64,000 nt of DNA, taken from Uliginosibacterium sp. Lineage in GTDB: Bacteria; Pseudomonadota; Gammaproteobacteria; Burkholderiales; Rhodocyclaceae. The notes beneath the pieces are model-generated. The model saw only the letters and a program-made list of their open reading frames with translations, was not told the origin of the DNA and did no database searches. A program made the translations under genes and the position numbers. Shown here in pieces: positions 47,809-57,082 of this stretch (within the stretch, counting starts at the first letter, position 1; every line of letters begins with the position of its first letter). The DNA lies in the NCBI GenBank assembly GCA_016718265.1, contig JADKDZ010000005.1:384086-448085 (forward strand), in the 5' to 3' direction.

Positions 47809-48284
47809 TCAGTGGTGATGCCCACCCGCACCATGCACGTGACCGTGATCAAGCTCTTCCTGCGAGGCCATGCGCACTTCACGCACGGTCACATCGAACA
47901 CGAGGGCCATGCCAGCAAGGGGATGATTGCTGTCGACAACCACTTTCTTCTCCGCAATGTCAGTGATGCGGAACACCATGTCGTCTTCACTGTCGTCACC
48001 CACACGCTCGAAGGCCATACCGACTTCGATAGTGTCGGGGAAGCAGTCGCGGTCTTCAACCAGTACAAGGCTTTCAATGTACTCGCCAAACGCATCGTCG
48101 GGCTGGAGCTTGATATTGAGCTCGCCCATATTCATGCCATGCAGTTTTTCTTCCAGTAGCGGGAAGATCGCATCGTACCCGCCGTGCAGGTAAACCAGCG
48201 GTTGAGCACCATCATCCACCACATTGCCATCCGGTCTCGCACGGTGTAGTCAAGCGTGACGACGGCATTCTTTACGATTTCCAT
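47809..48284 (-). CDS. slyD: FKBP-type peptidyl-prolyl isomerase SlyD, frameshifted
   Basis: Cytosolic isomerase and metal-binding chaperone. The N-terminus MEIVKNAVVTLDYTVRD starts at 48284 with a GGGAGAAAG ribosome-binding region; near 48240 one base is missing and the frame moves to VVDDGAQPLVYLHGGYDAI, then runs intact through the IF (insert-in-flap) domain to the His-rich tail DHGHVHGAGGHHH. Joined length is about 158 residues, normal for SlyD-like proteins. A sequencing error is likely. Confidence 0.85.
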
Positions 48285-48289
48285 TCTTT

Positions 48290-48745
48290 CTCCCGGAAAG
48301 TGTTTGCAAAAGTTCGCTATCGATTCAACGTGATTCCGCACATCCACCTTGTAGTCGGCGTGAAGGACCTTGCCATCAAAGCCAACGATAAAGGTGGAGC
48401 GTTGCACCGTGGGGCGCACGGTTGATGCACCCTGAGGGTCTTGCCATACATGGTAGAGGCGGCAGGCCTCCGTCTTCGTCCGAAGCAGCTGAAGGGCCAG
48501 GCCGTGCTCGTCCCGGAACTCGGCGTGGGTCAGACAATCATCCAGGCTCACACCAACAACGCGAGCCCCGCAACGCCGAAAACTCTTCGTGATCCGAAAA
48601 GCTGATGGCCCGTTTCACGCTTAAAGGCATGCTGTCATGCAAGAAAAAGCAGATAACAATGCCTTCTTGCCGGGCGCTGGCCAGCCGAAGGTTTCCATAT
48701 CTGCATCAGGCAAGAAATTCAGGCGCCGCGCCCTGACGCCAACAA
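48290..48745 (-). CDS. peroxiredoxin (BCP-like), several indels
   Basis: Fragments in three frames join to a BCP-type peroxiredoxin: LPDADMET, GIVICFFLHDSMPLSVKRAI, SFSDHEE, GARVVGVSLDDCLTHAEFRD, RLYHVWQDP and RSTFIVGFDGKVLHADYKV. At the place where typical members have the peroxidatic Cys (TPGCT) this one reads MPLSV, so Cys appears to be Ser. The start is probably a TTG near 48742-48745 after GGAGG. The frame runs into slyD without a stop, another sign of missing bases. It is upstream of slyD on the same strand. Confidence 0.6.
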
Positions 48746-48920
48746 GCCTCCGTTTCCTGTGCTGGCCGCAATTCTACCCCCGCCGGACGTTGCAACACTA
48801 TCGCCCGGCCAAACCGCTAGCTGTCCCATGATCGCCCCCGCGTGTTGCCCATTTTCGATAGACGAGCCGTGGGGTCAGAACAAGGCCAATCCGCCGCGAA
48901 GTGCCAAAGGACACACAAGT

Positions 48921-49264
48921 CTACAGACAAGATCCGTGCAGGGGTGCGAGGCCATGGTGCCGCCGGGCACGCGTACAGGCGTCGTTCAGATGCCCGCCAA
49001 ACCATCAGGGAGAAATCCCGGCAAGGATCGGGTCGGAATGCGTAGATGGCACATTGCACGGCCTGCCCGATCACTCCAATCAGCGCAACGCAGCGGGGCA
49101 CCCGCACCGGTACCCCGCATGCGGCAGAGGGTAGCGGTTTCATCGTCCGCTAGCCCATCGGGCACACCGCCACCTTCACTCAACAATTGGCTGCGGTCAA
49201 AGGACACACGAAATGACGCACAGCAGGCTCCGCAGCGAATACAGGGGTCGAGGTCCTGACTCAT
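48921..49264 (-). CDS. YkgJ-family cysteine cluster protein, frameshifted
   Basis: Starts MSQDLDPCIRCGACCASFRVSF, the hallmark CxxCGACC of YkgJ-like putative metal-binding proteins. After CMRGT-like LCRMRGTGAGAPLRC the frame shifts (near 49080) to CVALIGVIGQAVQCAIYAFRPDPCRDF, and shifts again (near 49010) to HLNDACTRARRHHGLAPL and a stop at 48921. All eight conserved Cys can be read once joined. The ATG overlaps the end of the upstream gene. Function unknown; Fe or Zn binding is presumed. Confidence 0.75.
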
Positions 49265-49640
49265 GGCGCCTCGCCCGGCAGTGGTCAGACAGAGACGATA
49301 GAGCGCTTGGCCTGAAGCCAGTAATTTGCGCTCAAATGGCGTCAACGCTTGTGTTGGCAGCCAGTCTTCAACTGATGGAGGAGTGCCCGTCAGCACGCCG
49401 AAACCGATCGCCAGCTCTTCAATATAGGTCCGCCAGTTGCTGCGGCATTCGAACACACCGCCCAGTTTCGGTATCACCGGAAAAACACCTCGCCATGGCC
49501 TGATCGGAATGCGTCCAGGTTCCAGGGCGCAATGGGCTTGATAGGCCTGCTCGCGATGCCGCGCAACAAGCGCGATCAGTTTGTCATGCGGCCCGGTCTG
49601 AGCCGTGCGGATTTCGCGAGAATTACCGAACATCTGCCGC
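49262..49640 (-). pseudogene. remnant of a TrmB-like SAM methyltransferase with the core deleted
   Basis: The open frame joins an N-terminal piece (GNSREIRTAQTGPHDKLIALVARH) directly to a C-terminal piece (FPVIPKLGGVFECRSNW, RTYIEELA, LTPFERKLLASGQALYRL). These resemble the ends of a betaproteobacterial class I methyltransferase related to TrmB, but the glycine-rich SAM-binding core expected between them is absent, with the frame kept open. Either an internal deletion or a misassembly. It sits between dusC and ykgJ. Confidence 0.45.
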
Positions 49641-50495
49641 CCCCATTGCAAGAGCGCTGATGAGATCTCATCCACACTGCGCATGGGCCGGATATGGAGA
49701 TGCATGCGTTCAGCCACCGGATAGGCGCGGCGCAGCAGATTCAGCCACTGCTTCGCGCCCAGGCGGCGTGGCGCGGCTCGACCTTGAGCAAAACGGCGCG
49801 CCAGAAGTCTGCTAGCAGGAGGATGACTCGCGGCCAGTCCTGCTCAACCGTTCTTGCGGCCTCGCTCCTGCTGCACGGCGCGGATGCGTTCGACCAGAAA
49901 AGGATCTGCCACCGCACCGCGCCCGAGCATGACGTCCGCACAGCCACTCTCCGCTCGACACCGCCAGTAGTCTGCCGTATTCCAGACCTCTCCGTTCGCG
50001 ACCACCGGTACGCGCACCGCCTCCGCGATCGCTCCAAGCCACCCCCAATGTGCGGGCGGGCGATAGAACTCGTCTCTCGTGCGGGGTGGACCACCAGACC
50101 ATCAACGCCGCCGTCCGCCAACGCTTGAGCAATGGCAACACAGCGAGACTTGTCGGAAATCCCGAGGCGCATCTTGGCCGTCACCGGCACCTGACCCGCG
50201 ACCGCTGCAACGCACGCACGCGCAATCCGGTGCAGCAACTCCGGTTCGTCTAGCAGAGCCGCCCCCACCTCGGTGGCGGTTGACGATGGGAGCTGGACAA
50301 CCGAAATTCAGATCAATGCCGGCGGGATGAAGACTGCTCAGGCGCGCCGCGTTTTCGGCCAATGACACAGGTTCGACCCCAGCAGTTGTATTTCGACCGG
50401 CGTCCCGGAAACGGTACGGGCTCCTTGTTTAAGCTCAGGCGCCAATCTGAAACAGGCTCGGTTTGGCAATAACGTGCCGGTGACGAAGTGCGGCG
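49640..50495 (-). CDS. dusC: tRNA-dihydrouridine synthase C, degraded frame
   Basis: FMN-dependent tRNA-dihydrouridine synthase of the DusC type. Readable parts in several frames are VTGTLLPNRACF, APELKQGARTVSGTPVEIQLLGS, PAGIDLNFGCPAP, NRHRGGAALLDEPE, VPVTAKMRLGISD (with the active-site Cys in FGCPAP) and the C-terminal AERMHLHIRPMR. The first 30 or so residues (normally an LLAPMEG start) are missing and at least four indels break the frame. A tRNA-modification gene this degraded beside other broken genes suggests consensus errors. Confidence 0.65.
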
Positions 50496-50840
50496 TTTGA
50501 GACCCAGCAACAGCAAGAAGCCGTGCGCTGCCCGATCTGTGGGTCGCACGAGATTAAACGCCTGCCATCTGCGCCACATCTGGCGCGGCCTGCGCCCACA
50601 GCAATGCCCGCTGTCCAAGGGTCGACTCCCGCACAGCAGATCATGGCCGCACTCCAGAACCAGGCAGCCCAATCGGAGGACGTCGGCGAGCGCTTTGCAG
50701 AAGAGGCGCGCCGTATCCATTACGGCGATGCCGAAGAACGCGACATTCGTGGCGTAGCCAGCGTGGCGGAAGCCAGAGACCTGCTGGCAGAGGGGATCAG
50801 TGTGTTACCTGTTCCGGCGAAGAAAGCAGATCTGCACTGA
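50496..50840 (+). CDS. DUF1178 family protein, N-terminus missing
   Basis: The body VRCPICGSHEIKRLPSAP is followed by AQSEDVGERFAEEARRIHYG and EERDIRGVASVAEARDLLAEGI, the DUF1178 signature (VGxxFAEEARRIHYG). The usual first 30 residues, with a FDLQC-type zinc Cys and a GWF motif, are absent: upstream only AFETQQQQEA can be read before the frame meets the truncated start of dusC. A GTG at 50523 opens the remaining frame. Function unknown. Confidence 0.65.
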   Translation, partial: FETQQQQEAVRCPICGSHEIKRLPSAPHLARPAPTAMPAVQGSTPAQQIMAALQNQAAQSEDVGERFAEEARRIHYGDAEERDIRGVASVAEARDLLAEGISVLPVPAKKADLH

Positions 50841-50994
50841 GCACAGCCCCGTCCGGCCTCGTTTCAGGGACGAAGCACAACGGGAAAAGTAGATCGAACG
50901 CCGCGACAAAGCGTTGGACAGGCGCAGGGCCAACCCTCCGATGCGAAACAGGGCGGGCTGAGCGGGCTCGGCGAGGGATTAGTGTGATTTTCAT
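50797..50994 (-). CDS. short open frame with strong ribosome-binding site
   Basis: A 65-codon frame starting MKITLIPRRARSARP after AAGGAGG at good spacing. The translated product has no recognisable domain and overlaps the end of the DUF1178 gene antisense. It may be the start of a real gene whose frame is broken by indels. Nothing further can be said. Confidence 0.25.
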   Translation of the reverse strand: MKITLIPRRARSARPVSHRRVGPAPVQRFVAAFDLLFPLCFVPETRPDGAVLSADLLSSPEQVTH

Positions 50995-51058
50995 GGTCGG
51001 CCTCCTTCGGACAGAAGCCAGCCGGACATGATGACAAGACGGTGACGACACAAACAAC

Positions 51059-51085
51059 AAGAGGAAGGCTTTCGCCTTCCTCTTC
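51059..51085. repeat. palindromic direct repeat left of the IS (former terminator)
   Basis: 27-nt hairpin with arms AAGAGGAAGG/CCTTCCTCTT. The same 27 nt recur at 52785-52811 on the other side of the IS. It looks like a terminator stem that served as insertion target and was duplicated. Confidence 0.8.
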
Positions 51086-52784
51086 AGATCACTGACAAAG
51101 CCCCAAGGAATTGGGGCTTTGTCGTATCTGGCCGGGTGTATGATGTAGGCATGCTAAAGCCTGCCCGCCCCGCTCAGTCCGAGCTTGAGATGGTGACACT
51201 CGAGTCTCTGGTTCCCCAGGATCACCTGCTCCGTCTGATTGATTCGCATATCTCGTTTGACTTCATCCGCACCGCGTGCGAGCCGCTGTACTGCGCCAAC
51301 AACGGTCGCCCGGCACTCGATCCGGTCATGCTGTTCAAGATGCTCTTCGTGGGCTACTTGTTCGGTGTGCGCTCCGAGCGCCGTCTGGTCAAGGAGATCG
51401 AGGTCAACGTGGCCTACCGCTGGTTCGTGGGATTACGCCTGACCGATGCGGTGCCGGACGCCTCCACCTTCAGTCAGAACCGGCGACGTCGCTTTGCAGG
51501 CACAGACATCGAGCAACGCATCTTCGATGGCATCGTCGAGCAAGCCATTGAGAAGAAGCTCATTGGCGGCCGTGTGCTCTACACGGACAGTACGCACCTG
51601 AAGGCCAGTGCCAACAAGCGCCACTTCGAACTTGTCGAGGTTGAGCAAACGCCGGCCGCCTACCTGGCCGAGTTGGACGCGGCGGTCGATGCCGAGCGTG
51701 TAGCCGCCGGGCACAAGCCCTTGGCACGAGACAAGGATGAGCCGCCCGATAGGGGCGGATCAGCGTCCCATTCGGGCGCTGACGCAGACACGAACACGCT
51801 CGAAGACAGCGCCAAACCAAGCACCACCACGGCTTCCGAGTGTTCCCGGGAGATCAAACGCAGCACGGTCGATCCGGAGGCCGGTTTCATGGTGCGTGAC
51901 CAGAAGCCGGTCGGCTTCTTCTACCTGGACCACCGCACCGTCGATGGTGTGCACGCCCTGATCGTGGATACCCATGTCACTGCCGGCAACGTCCATGACG
52001 CGACCCCTTACCTGGATCGTCTGGACCGCGCCCGCGAGCGCTTCGATCTGGCCGTTGGCGCCGTCGGGCTGGATGCCGGCTACTTCACCCCTTGGGTCTG
52101 CAAGGGCATCGTCGAGCGGGGGCTCTACGGGGTGATGGGCTATCGCCGCCCCACTCACCGCGAAGGCTACTTCCATAAGCGGGAGTACGAATACGACAAA
52201 CAGACCGATACTTATCGCTGTCCGGCCGGTCAGATCATCGTCTATCGCGGCACCAACCGGAACGGCTATCGTGAGTACGCCTCCGATGCGAAACAATGCG
52301 CGAACTGCCCACTACGCGCCCAATGTACCCAGAGCAAGAACCACCAGAAGCTGATCACCCGCCACGTCTGGCAAGGCTTCAAGGACGAGATCGATGCGCA
52401 CCGGCTCACCGATTTGGGCAAGCGCCTGTACGCCCCACGCAAGGAGACGGTCGAGCGCAGCTTTGCCGACGCCAAGGAGTTGCACGGGCATCGCTATGCC
52501 CGCTTCAGAGGGCTCGCGAAAGTGCAGGCCCAGTGCCTGCTCAGCGCAGCTTGCCAGAACATGAAGAAAATGGCCTTGGTGCTCGCACGCAAAGCGAAGA
52601 AGGAAGCCGAGGCGGCTCTTTTACGCCTCTACCGGGCCATCAGGAGCGCTCAGATCGCCCTCAAAACCACCCAATGGCCAAGACTGCGCTTCGAGCTCTC
52701 GTTTCACTGAAACCCGCAAACATCCTTCTGGCAGGCCAAAAAAGACAAAACCCCCGAAAAATCCGGGGGTTCGTCAGCAGTCTG
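51086..52784 (+). mobile_element. IS1182-family insertion sequence
   Basis: About 1.7 kb. The ends form imperfect inverted repeats: left AGATCACTGACAAAGCCCC, right (reversed) AGACTGCTGACGAACCCCC. Each end also folds into its own hairpin (GCCCCAAGG... and CCCCCGAAAA...). One transposase fills the element. The 27-nt palindromic direct repeat on both sides fits the family habit of inserting in hairpins with long target duplications. No passenger genes. Confidence 0.88.
51151..52710 (+). CDS. IS1182-family DDE transposase
   Basis: About 519 residues from the ATG at 51151 (MLKPARPAQSELEMVTLESL); an earlier in-frame GTG at 51136 is possible. N-terminal dimerisation/DUF772 region (DPVMLFKMLFVGYLFGVRSERRL) and a DDE domain: first Asp in YTDSTHLKASANK, second in VGLDAGYFTPW, Glu in RKETVERSFADAKELHG. 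A C-x2-C...C segment (CANCPLRAQC) lies before the last Glu. The frame is fully intact, unlike all neighbours. Confidence 0.92.
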   Translation: MLKPARPAQSELEMVTLESLVPQDHLLRLIDSHISFDFIRTACEPLYCANNGRPALDPVMLFKMLFVGYLFGVRSERRLVKEIEVNVAYRWFVGLRLTDAVPDASTFSQNRRRRFAGTDIEQRIFDGIVEQAIEKKLIGGRVLYTDSTHLKASANKRHFELVEVEQTPAAYLAELDAAVDAERVAAGHKPLARDKDEPPDRGGSASHSGADADTNTLEDSAKPSTTTASECSREIKRSTVDPEAGFMVRDQKPVGFFYLDHRTVDGVHALIVDTHVTAGNVHDATPYLDRLDRARERFDLAVGAVGLDAGYFTPWVCKGIVERGLYGVMGYRRPTHREGYFHKREYEYDKQTDTYRCPAGQIIVYRGTNRNGYREYASDAKQCANCPLRAQCTQSKNHQKLITRHVWQGFKDEIDAHRLTDLGKRLYAPRKETVERSFADAKELHGHRYARFRGLAKVQAQCLLSAACQNMKKMALVLARKAKKEAEAALLRLYRAIRSAQIALKTTQWPRLRFELSFH

Positions 52785-52811
52785 AAGAGGAAGGCTTTCG
52801 CCTTCCTCTTC
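52785..52811. repeat. palindromic direct repeat right of the IS
   Basis: Second copy of the 27-nt hairpin at 51059-51085, directly after the IS end and just before the tRNA-Gly gene on the other strand; it probably was the terminator of that tRNA cluster. Confidence 0.8.
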
Positions 52812-52822
52812 TGCATTCTGGA

Positions 52823-52895
52823 GCGGGAGACGAGTCTCGAACTCCGCGACCTCAACCTTTGGCAAGGTTGCGCCTACCAACTGAGCTACTCTGCG
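52823..52895 (-). tRNA. tRNA-Gly (GCC), damaged copy
   Basis: Reads as tRNA-Gly with anticodon GCC in a CAACC...GGTTG arm, a GTTCGAGAC T-loop and acceptor end CTCCCGC. It differs from the intact pattern by several indels: an extra base in the anticodon stem, an extra base before the T-arm, a missing base in the D-arm, and a 5' acceptor that no longer pairs. Last of three tRNAs on this strand. Sequence errors are likely. Confidence 0.65.
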
Positions 52896-52919
52896 TAAAA
52901 CCTTAATCTTCAATCTGGA

Positions 52920-52990
52920 GGCGCGAGCCGGAGTCGAACCGACCTACACGGATTTGCAATCCGGTGCATAAACCGCTTTGCTATCGCGCC
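52920..52990 (-). tRNA. tRNA-Cys (GCA)
   Basis: Acceptor GGCGCGA pairs with TCGCGCC, the anticodon loop is GGATTGCAAATCC with GCA, and the T-arm holds GGTTCGACT. The T-stem includes one wobble and the D-loop region looks one base long, so small errors are possible, but the cloverleaf is intact. Confidence 0.8.
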
Positions 52991-53045
52991 CTTCAGCACT
53001 GCGCACTCCGAGCTCGGAACGCCTCAGCGCCTCTTGCAACCAAAA

Positions 53046-53070
53046 GGGGAAAGCCAACTGCGCTTTCCCC
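53046..53070 (-). terminator. hairpin between tRNA-Gly and tRNA-Cys
   Basis: GGGGAAAGC/GCTTTCCCC stem followed by TTTTGG on the minus strand, just after the first tRNA-Gly. It could terminate or process the transcript. Confidence 0.5.
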
Positions 53071-53081
53071 CAGAATCCTGA

Positions 53082-53152
53082 GCGGGAGACGAGTCTCGAA
53101 CTCGCGACCTCAACCTGGCAAGGTTGCGCTCTACCAACTGAGCTACTCCCGC
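53082..53152 (-). tRNA. tRNA-Gly (GCC)
   Basis: GCGGGAG/CTCCCGC acceptor, TAGCTCAGTTGGTAGAGC D-arm, GTTCGAGAC T-loop. The anticodon arm reads CAACCTTGCCAGGTTG, one base short on the 3' side of the stem; otherwise perfect. First tRNA of the minus-strand cluster. Confidence 0.8.
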
Positions 53153-53189
53153 GCTGAGAGGTGAAATTCTATACGATGATCTGATTTTG

Positions 53190-54202
53190 TCAAGCCTGAA
53201 TTGAGTCGATTGGCGCCGCAAGGGCCGTCCATGCACGTTCCAGCAAGTGCTCATCCGCTTCCCGCAAAGCCGCGGGGTCGGACAATAACTGCCGGAAACG
53301 CTTGGCGCGCGGCAGGCCATTTGCCAATCCCAGGACATGCCGCGCAACGGCACGGACAGGTGTTCCGTAACGTTCTCGTTCCTCCTTGCAGTACGCCATC
53401 AACGCGTGGATGACTTGCTCACGCTCCGGAGCCCATGCCGGGTCGTAAAGGACGCGCTCCCACTCCGTCAGCAACCAAGGATTCTGGTAGGCCTCGCGCC
53501 CGATCATCACGCCGTCAAGGTGCTGCATCTGCGCGGTGATCGTTGCGGTGTCCGCCAAGCCGCCGTTGATCAGAATCTCGAGGTGCGGAAACTCGCATTT
53601 GAGTTGGTGTACAACTTCATACCGCAGCGGCGGCACTTCGCGATTCTCTTTGGGCGACAAGCCTTTCAGCCACGCATTGCGGGCATGCACTATGAAGATC
53701 GAGCTGCCGGCATCCGCCACAGTGGAAATGAAGTTACGCACAAACCCATAGTCTTCGTTGCGATCAATCCCGATGCGATGCTTGACACTCACAGGCAAGG
53801 TACAGGCCGCCCGCATCGCGGCCACGCATTCTGCAACCAAGCCCGGCTCATTCATCAAGCAAGCGCCAAATGCGCCTTTCTGTACCCGCTCGCTCGGACA
53901 GCCACAGTTCAGGTTCACTTGTCGTAACCCCAGTCTTGCGCCAGGCGGGCGCAATGCGCCAGATCTGCAGGATCACTGCCGCCAAGCTGCAGCGCGACTG
54001 GATGTTCGCCGGGATTAAAACGCAGATGCCGGGCCACATCTCCGTGCAAGAGCGCACCGGTTGTCACCATCTCCGTATAGAGCCAGGCATGCGGGGTGAG
54101 CAGACGATGAAACGCGCGGCAATGCCGATCAGTCCAGTCCAGCATGGGAGCAATCGCAAGGCGACGCGGCGGAAGCGCGGAAGAACGCGGAAGTGTTGTC
54201 AT
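53190..54202 (-). CDS. dusA: tRNA dihydrouridine(20/20a) synthase, frameshifted
   Basis: FMN-dependent reductase that modifies U20/U20a of tRNA. The N-terminal part (RLAIAPMLDWTDRHCRAFHRLL, GALLHGDVARHL, PVALQLGGSDP) ends at a stop near 53915. The rest (VNLNCGCPSERVQKGAFGACLM with the catalytic Cys, PVSVKHRIGID, HARNAWLKGLSPKENRE, INGGL, GVMIGREAYQNPW) is in another frame. A single missing G after YD near 53923 explains it: corrected, the text is GYDEVNLNCGCPS. Family length is normal once joined. The start overlaps the stop of the upstream lipase gene. Confidence 0.9.
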
Positions 54203-55207
54203 GGATTCTCGTTAGTGCAGGACGCAAAGTGCGAGGCCTGCAGAATGTCGAGTGGTTCGGTCGTGGTTGAAACCGGCTGTTCCGCCATCAACGCCAAGTC
54301 TGCCGCATAGAGGATATTTCGCGTCAGCACCCAGCGAAAATGACGATAAACCGGATTGGCTCGGCAGATAAAACCCTCGGCCGTTTGAGAACGGGGAGCC
54401 CTGATCGGGCTGACTCCGGCACCAGCGCCGCAAGAAATTTGCTGCGGGCAAAATGCAGCGCTTCATCCTGTACCGCGGCAAGCCAGATCCGGCGGTCTGG
54501 CTTGCCGCTCTACTGGAGTTTTCGGACTCGGATTGAACGCCCAGGTTTCTGCTACGAAGCTGAGGTTTCGTGGTGTTTGGTAACGGCGCGAACCGCCAGC
54601 GCGCCGCCAGAGAAAACCCCGTGGCAACCACCCGCACGCCACGGTACTGCGGGCGTAATGCTGATGGTCTTCAGATACTTGCGCGCCAAGCGGTACTGAC
54701 GTCGGTCAGAACCAAAATTGGCATCCTTCCAATCCGCGTCGTCATTTGACCCGGTAAACGCCACCACCACCTCCTGCAAGGACTGCTCACCGTCCAGGCA
54801 TGGATCTCGAAGCTCACCGCCTCGAAGCCAGGAAGCATCTCGGTGAGGACGATCGACCTCAAGCATGCGGGGTGGTGGCGTAAAATAGTGGGCCCGACCT
54901 TCAGGTCGTCTTTCTGCAAAGCCAATGCCGCCGCGAGCGCATTACAGATAACCGCGCTTGGCAATCTTCAGGTGCTGCGCGTCAAAGGGTCGTTGCGCTG
55001 CACTCAGGAAGCGCTCATTGCACCAGAACCTGGATGTCTCTGCGCCAGCGACAACTTGCGAGAAGAAAATGGCCCCAAAAGGCCCCAATACTTTTTGCCC
55101 ATCTAATACAGCCACATCCTGAACCGGATGACGCAGGTACGAAAAACGGGCGAGTGTAACGTAAGCGCCGTGACTGCACGTACCAAAGGACGAAGAAGAC
55201 CACTCAT
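54199..55207 (-). CDS. lipase/DUF2974-like alpha/beta hydrolase, multiple indels
   Basis: Frame pieces join to a secreted or membrane-linked lipase-type protein: GPFGAIFFSQ, VVVAFTGSNDDADWKDANFG, RSQYRLA-like RRQYRLARKYLK, a GHSLGG-like nucleophile elbow (readable as GFSLGGALAV after correction), KHHETSA, AFNPSP, QDEALHFARSKFLAALVPE, RHFRWVLTRNILYAADLALM, and ends at a stop overlapping dusA. At least five indels. The start (possibly ATG at 55207) and exact length are uncertain. The substrate is not known. Confidence 0.5.
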
Positions 55208-55421
55208 GAAACGAAGCGTCCCGTGGCAAGACGCGGATGCTGGACGCAGCGTGGAAAGGGGCGCCCGGACTGCATTGTGGCCGCCTCCAGCACGATCTCC
55301 CTGGCAACCCTTTCCACCGCACGTCGGACCGACCCCCCGGCTGACGCCAACTATTTGTTGTAATACGCATTCCGCGCGCGCCTAAACCGCCCAACCCCGT
55401 CTCCGATACCCGCTCGACCCC
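55206..55421. other. spacer between divergent lipase and GGDEF genes
   Basis: About 215 nt, GC-rich, no supported gene. It should contain promoters for both neighbours, but no clear -35/-10 pair is seen. Confidence 0.35.
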
Positions 55422-56598
55422 GTGAAAAGCATTCATCGACTCATTGCCCTTGTTGCCCTCAGCGTCGTCGTGACACTGATATCAGGCGCATGGCTTACGG
55501 CAGACAGCGCACGTTTTGCGACTGAGCAACATGCCTACCAAGCGCTCGATGCCGTTCTGACGGATCTCCATGGCCTGCATGACGCACAACTCGACATTGA
55601 GTCGGCCTACCGTGGAACCTTGATGACCGGCTCGGGCAAAGCGCTGGAAGAGTTGCGGCTGGCGTCCAGCGCTGGCAGGCGGCACTCGCGCAGACGCGAG
55701 CCTCGCTCACCACGATCTCCCGGCGGCGAGAGGGATATCGAGGCCCTCGACAAGCGGATGATCCGCCATTTTCTCGCACTTGAAACACAGCTTCAGAGCT
55801 TCCGCGGCGGCGCGGACTCGCTGATATTGATGCAGAGATGTCTCGCGCAAACCCCGGCAGCCCGTACCGCGTGCTGGAAGCCAAGATTCTTGCGCAGCGC
55901 GCTGGACTCGTCGCGTCAATGGCGACCATCGGCAAGCGCATTCGCTATCTGAGCATCGGTTTGCTGCTGTCGACCATCGTGGCAACCCTTGCAATATCGG
56001 CCTGCCTTATTTCCGCGTGCCGGCGGGTCAGGCAATGCAGGAGACGCTTTCACGCGAGGTCGTACATGACGCACTGACTGGACTTGCCAATCGCCGCTAC
56101 TTGCATGCATGGCTGCAGGCCCAAGATTTCGTTCGCGTCGCGAATGGGAGGATAGCTTCCATGTGCTTTATCTGGACCTGGATGGCTTTGAACGTATCAA
56201 TGACGAGTATGGTCGGATGACAGGAGACCAGATCCTCATCGCGGCGGCTCAGCGCCTCAAAACCACGACGCGCGGCGGTGATTTTGTGGCTCGGCAGGAA
56301 GAAGACGAATTCGTCATCGTGTTTTCCTGCGATCCCGATGATCGCGAGATCGGGCGTTACGCCGCCCGGCTGATCGAAGCCTTGGAAATCCCTTGTCGAC
56401 AGGGTTCCCGGCGGCATTCTGTCCGCGAGCATTGGTGTGGCAAGTTTCCCTGCCGACGGAGCGACCGCCGATGATCTGGTTGCTGCCGCGCGCCTTGCCA
56501 TGTTGCAAGCCAAGCGGGCAGGTAAGGCCTGCTACGCTTATCGCCGCGAAACAAACCCCCGCAACGAAGCGAATGTCTGGGAAGTCAGTCGCTTCTGA
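55422..56598 (+). CDS. CHASE3-GGDEF membrane protein, degenerate GGDEF, multiple indels
   Basis: GTG start at 55422 gives a first span (LIALVALSVVVTLISGAWLT), a CHASE3-type periplasmic helix bundle (LHDAQLDIESAYRGTLMTG), a second span (LSIGLLLSTIVATLAI) and a GGDEF domain (HDALTGLANRRYLHAWL, FHVLYLDLDGFERINDEYG, GDQILIAAAQRL, ASIGVASFPADGATADDLV). The signature loop reads RQEEDEFVIV, so GGDEF is EEDEF; the second Gly is normally needed for GTP binding and catalysis. Four or more frameshifts split the gene. If real, it is probably a catalytically dead c-di-GMP-type protein. Confidence 0.7.
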
Positions 56599-56607
56599 GC
56601 CGCCTCA

Positions 56608-57082
56608 TCACGAGCGCGCCAGGCTGAGCACAAATAACACCATTTTGCGCAGGCGCGTCTCATCCACCGCGCCGGTCTCATCGTCACGCGTCACAAACAG
56701 GTTGATCCCGGTTTCAAAGCCCAAGGCCGCGCAGGCCGCCAGATCTGCCTGCCAGTCTTCACGCGCCTCCGCATCCATCTCGGGCTGATGAAACCACAAA
56801 AGCGGCTTGCTCTCAGCATCAAGCACGGTGAAATCAGGTACCCGCAGGCACTGCCCGCCGCCAGCACACAGGGTTGACGGTAAGCATAGTCTTGCCCCGC
56901 TGCGTGCAGTTGGTCCGCGTATATAGCTCGGCCGCGCGTTCCAATTCCTCCCCGCGCACACTTCGAAAAGTCTGGGCTACCGGGCTGCCCGCCGCGGGTG
57001 GGTCGACCAACCCCTGCCTCAACCTTCTTCTCTGTAACGGTCCGCTGCGCCGTGCGCTCGACGGCACCGGTTCGAGCGTCAC
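56608..57082 (-). CDS. unknown protein, last gene of the ankyrin/J-domain operon, frameshifted
   Basis: A GTG at 57082 overlaps the J-domain gene stop (GTGA). The first part (VTLEPVPSSARRSGPLQRRR, RSVRGEELERAAELYTRTNC) is followed, after a shift near 56890, by FTVLDAESKPLLWFHQPEMDAEAREDW, GINLFVTRDDETG and KMVLFVLSLARS. About 157 residues. No family is recognised. The C-terminal part looks like a compact alpha/beta domain of acidic character. Confidence 0.5.
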
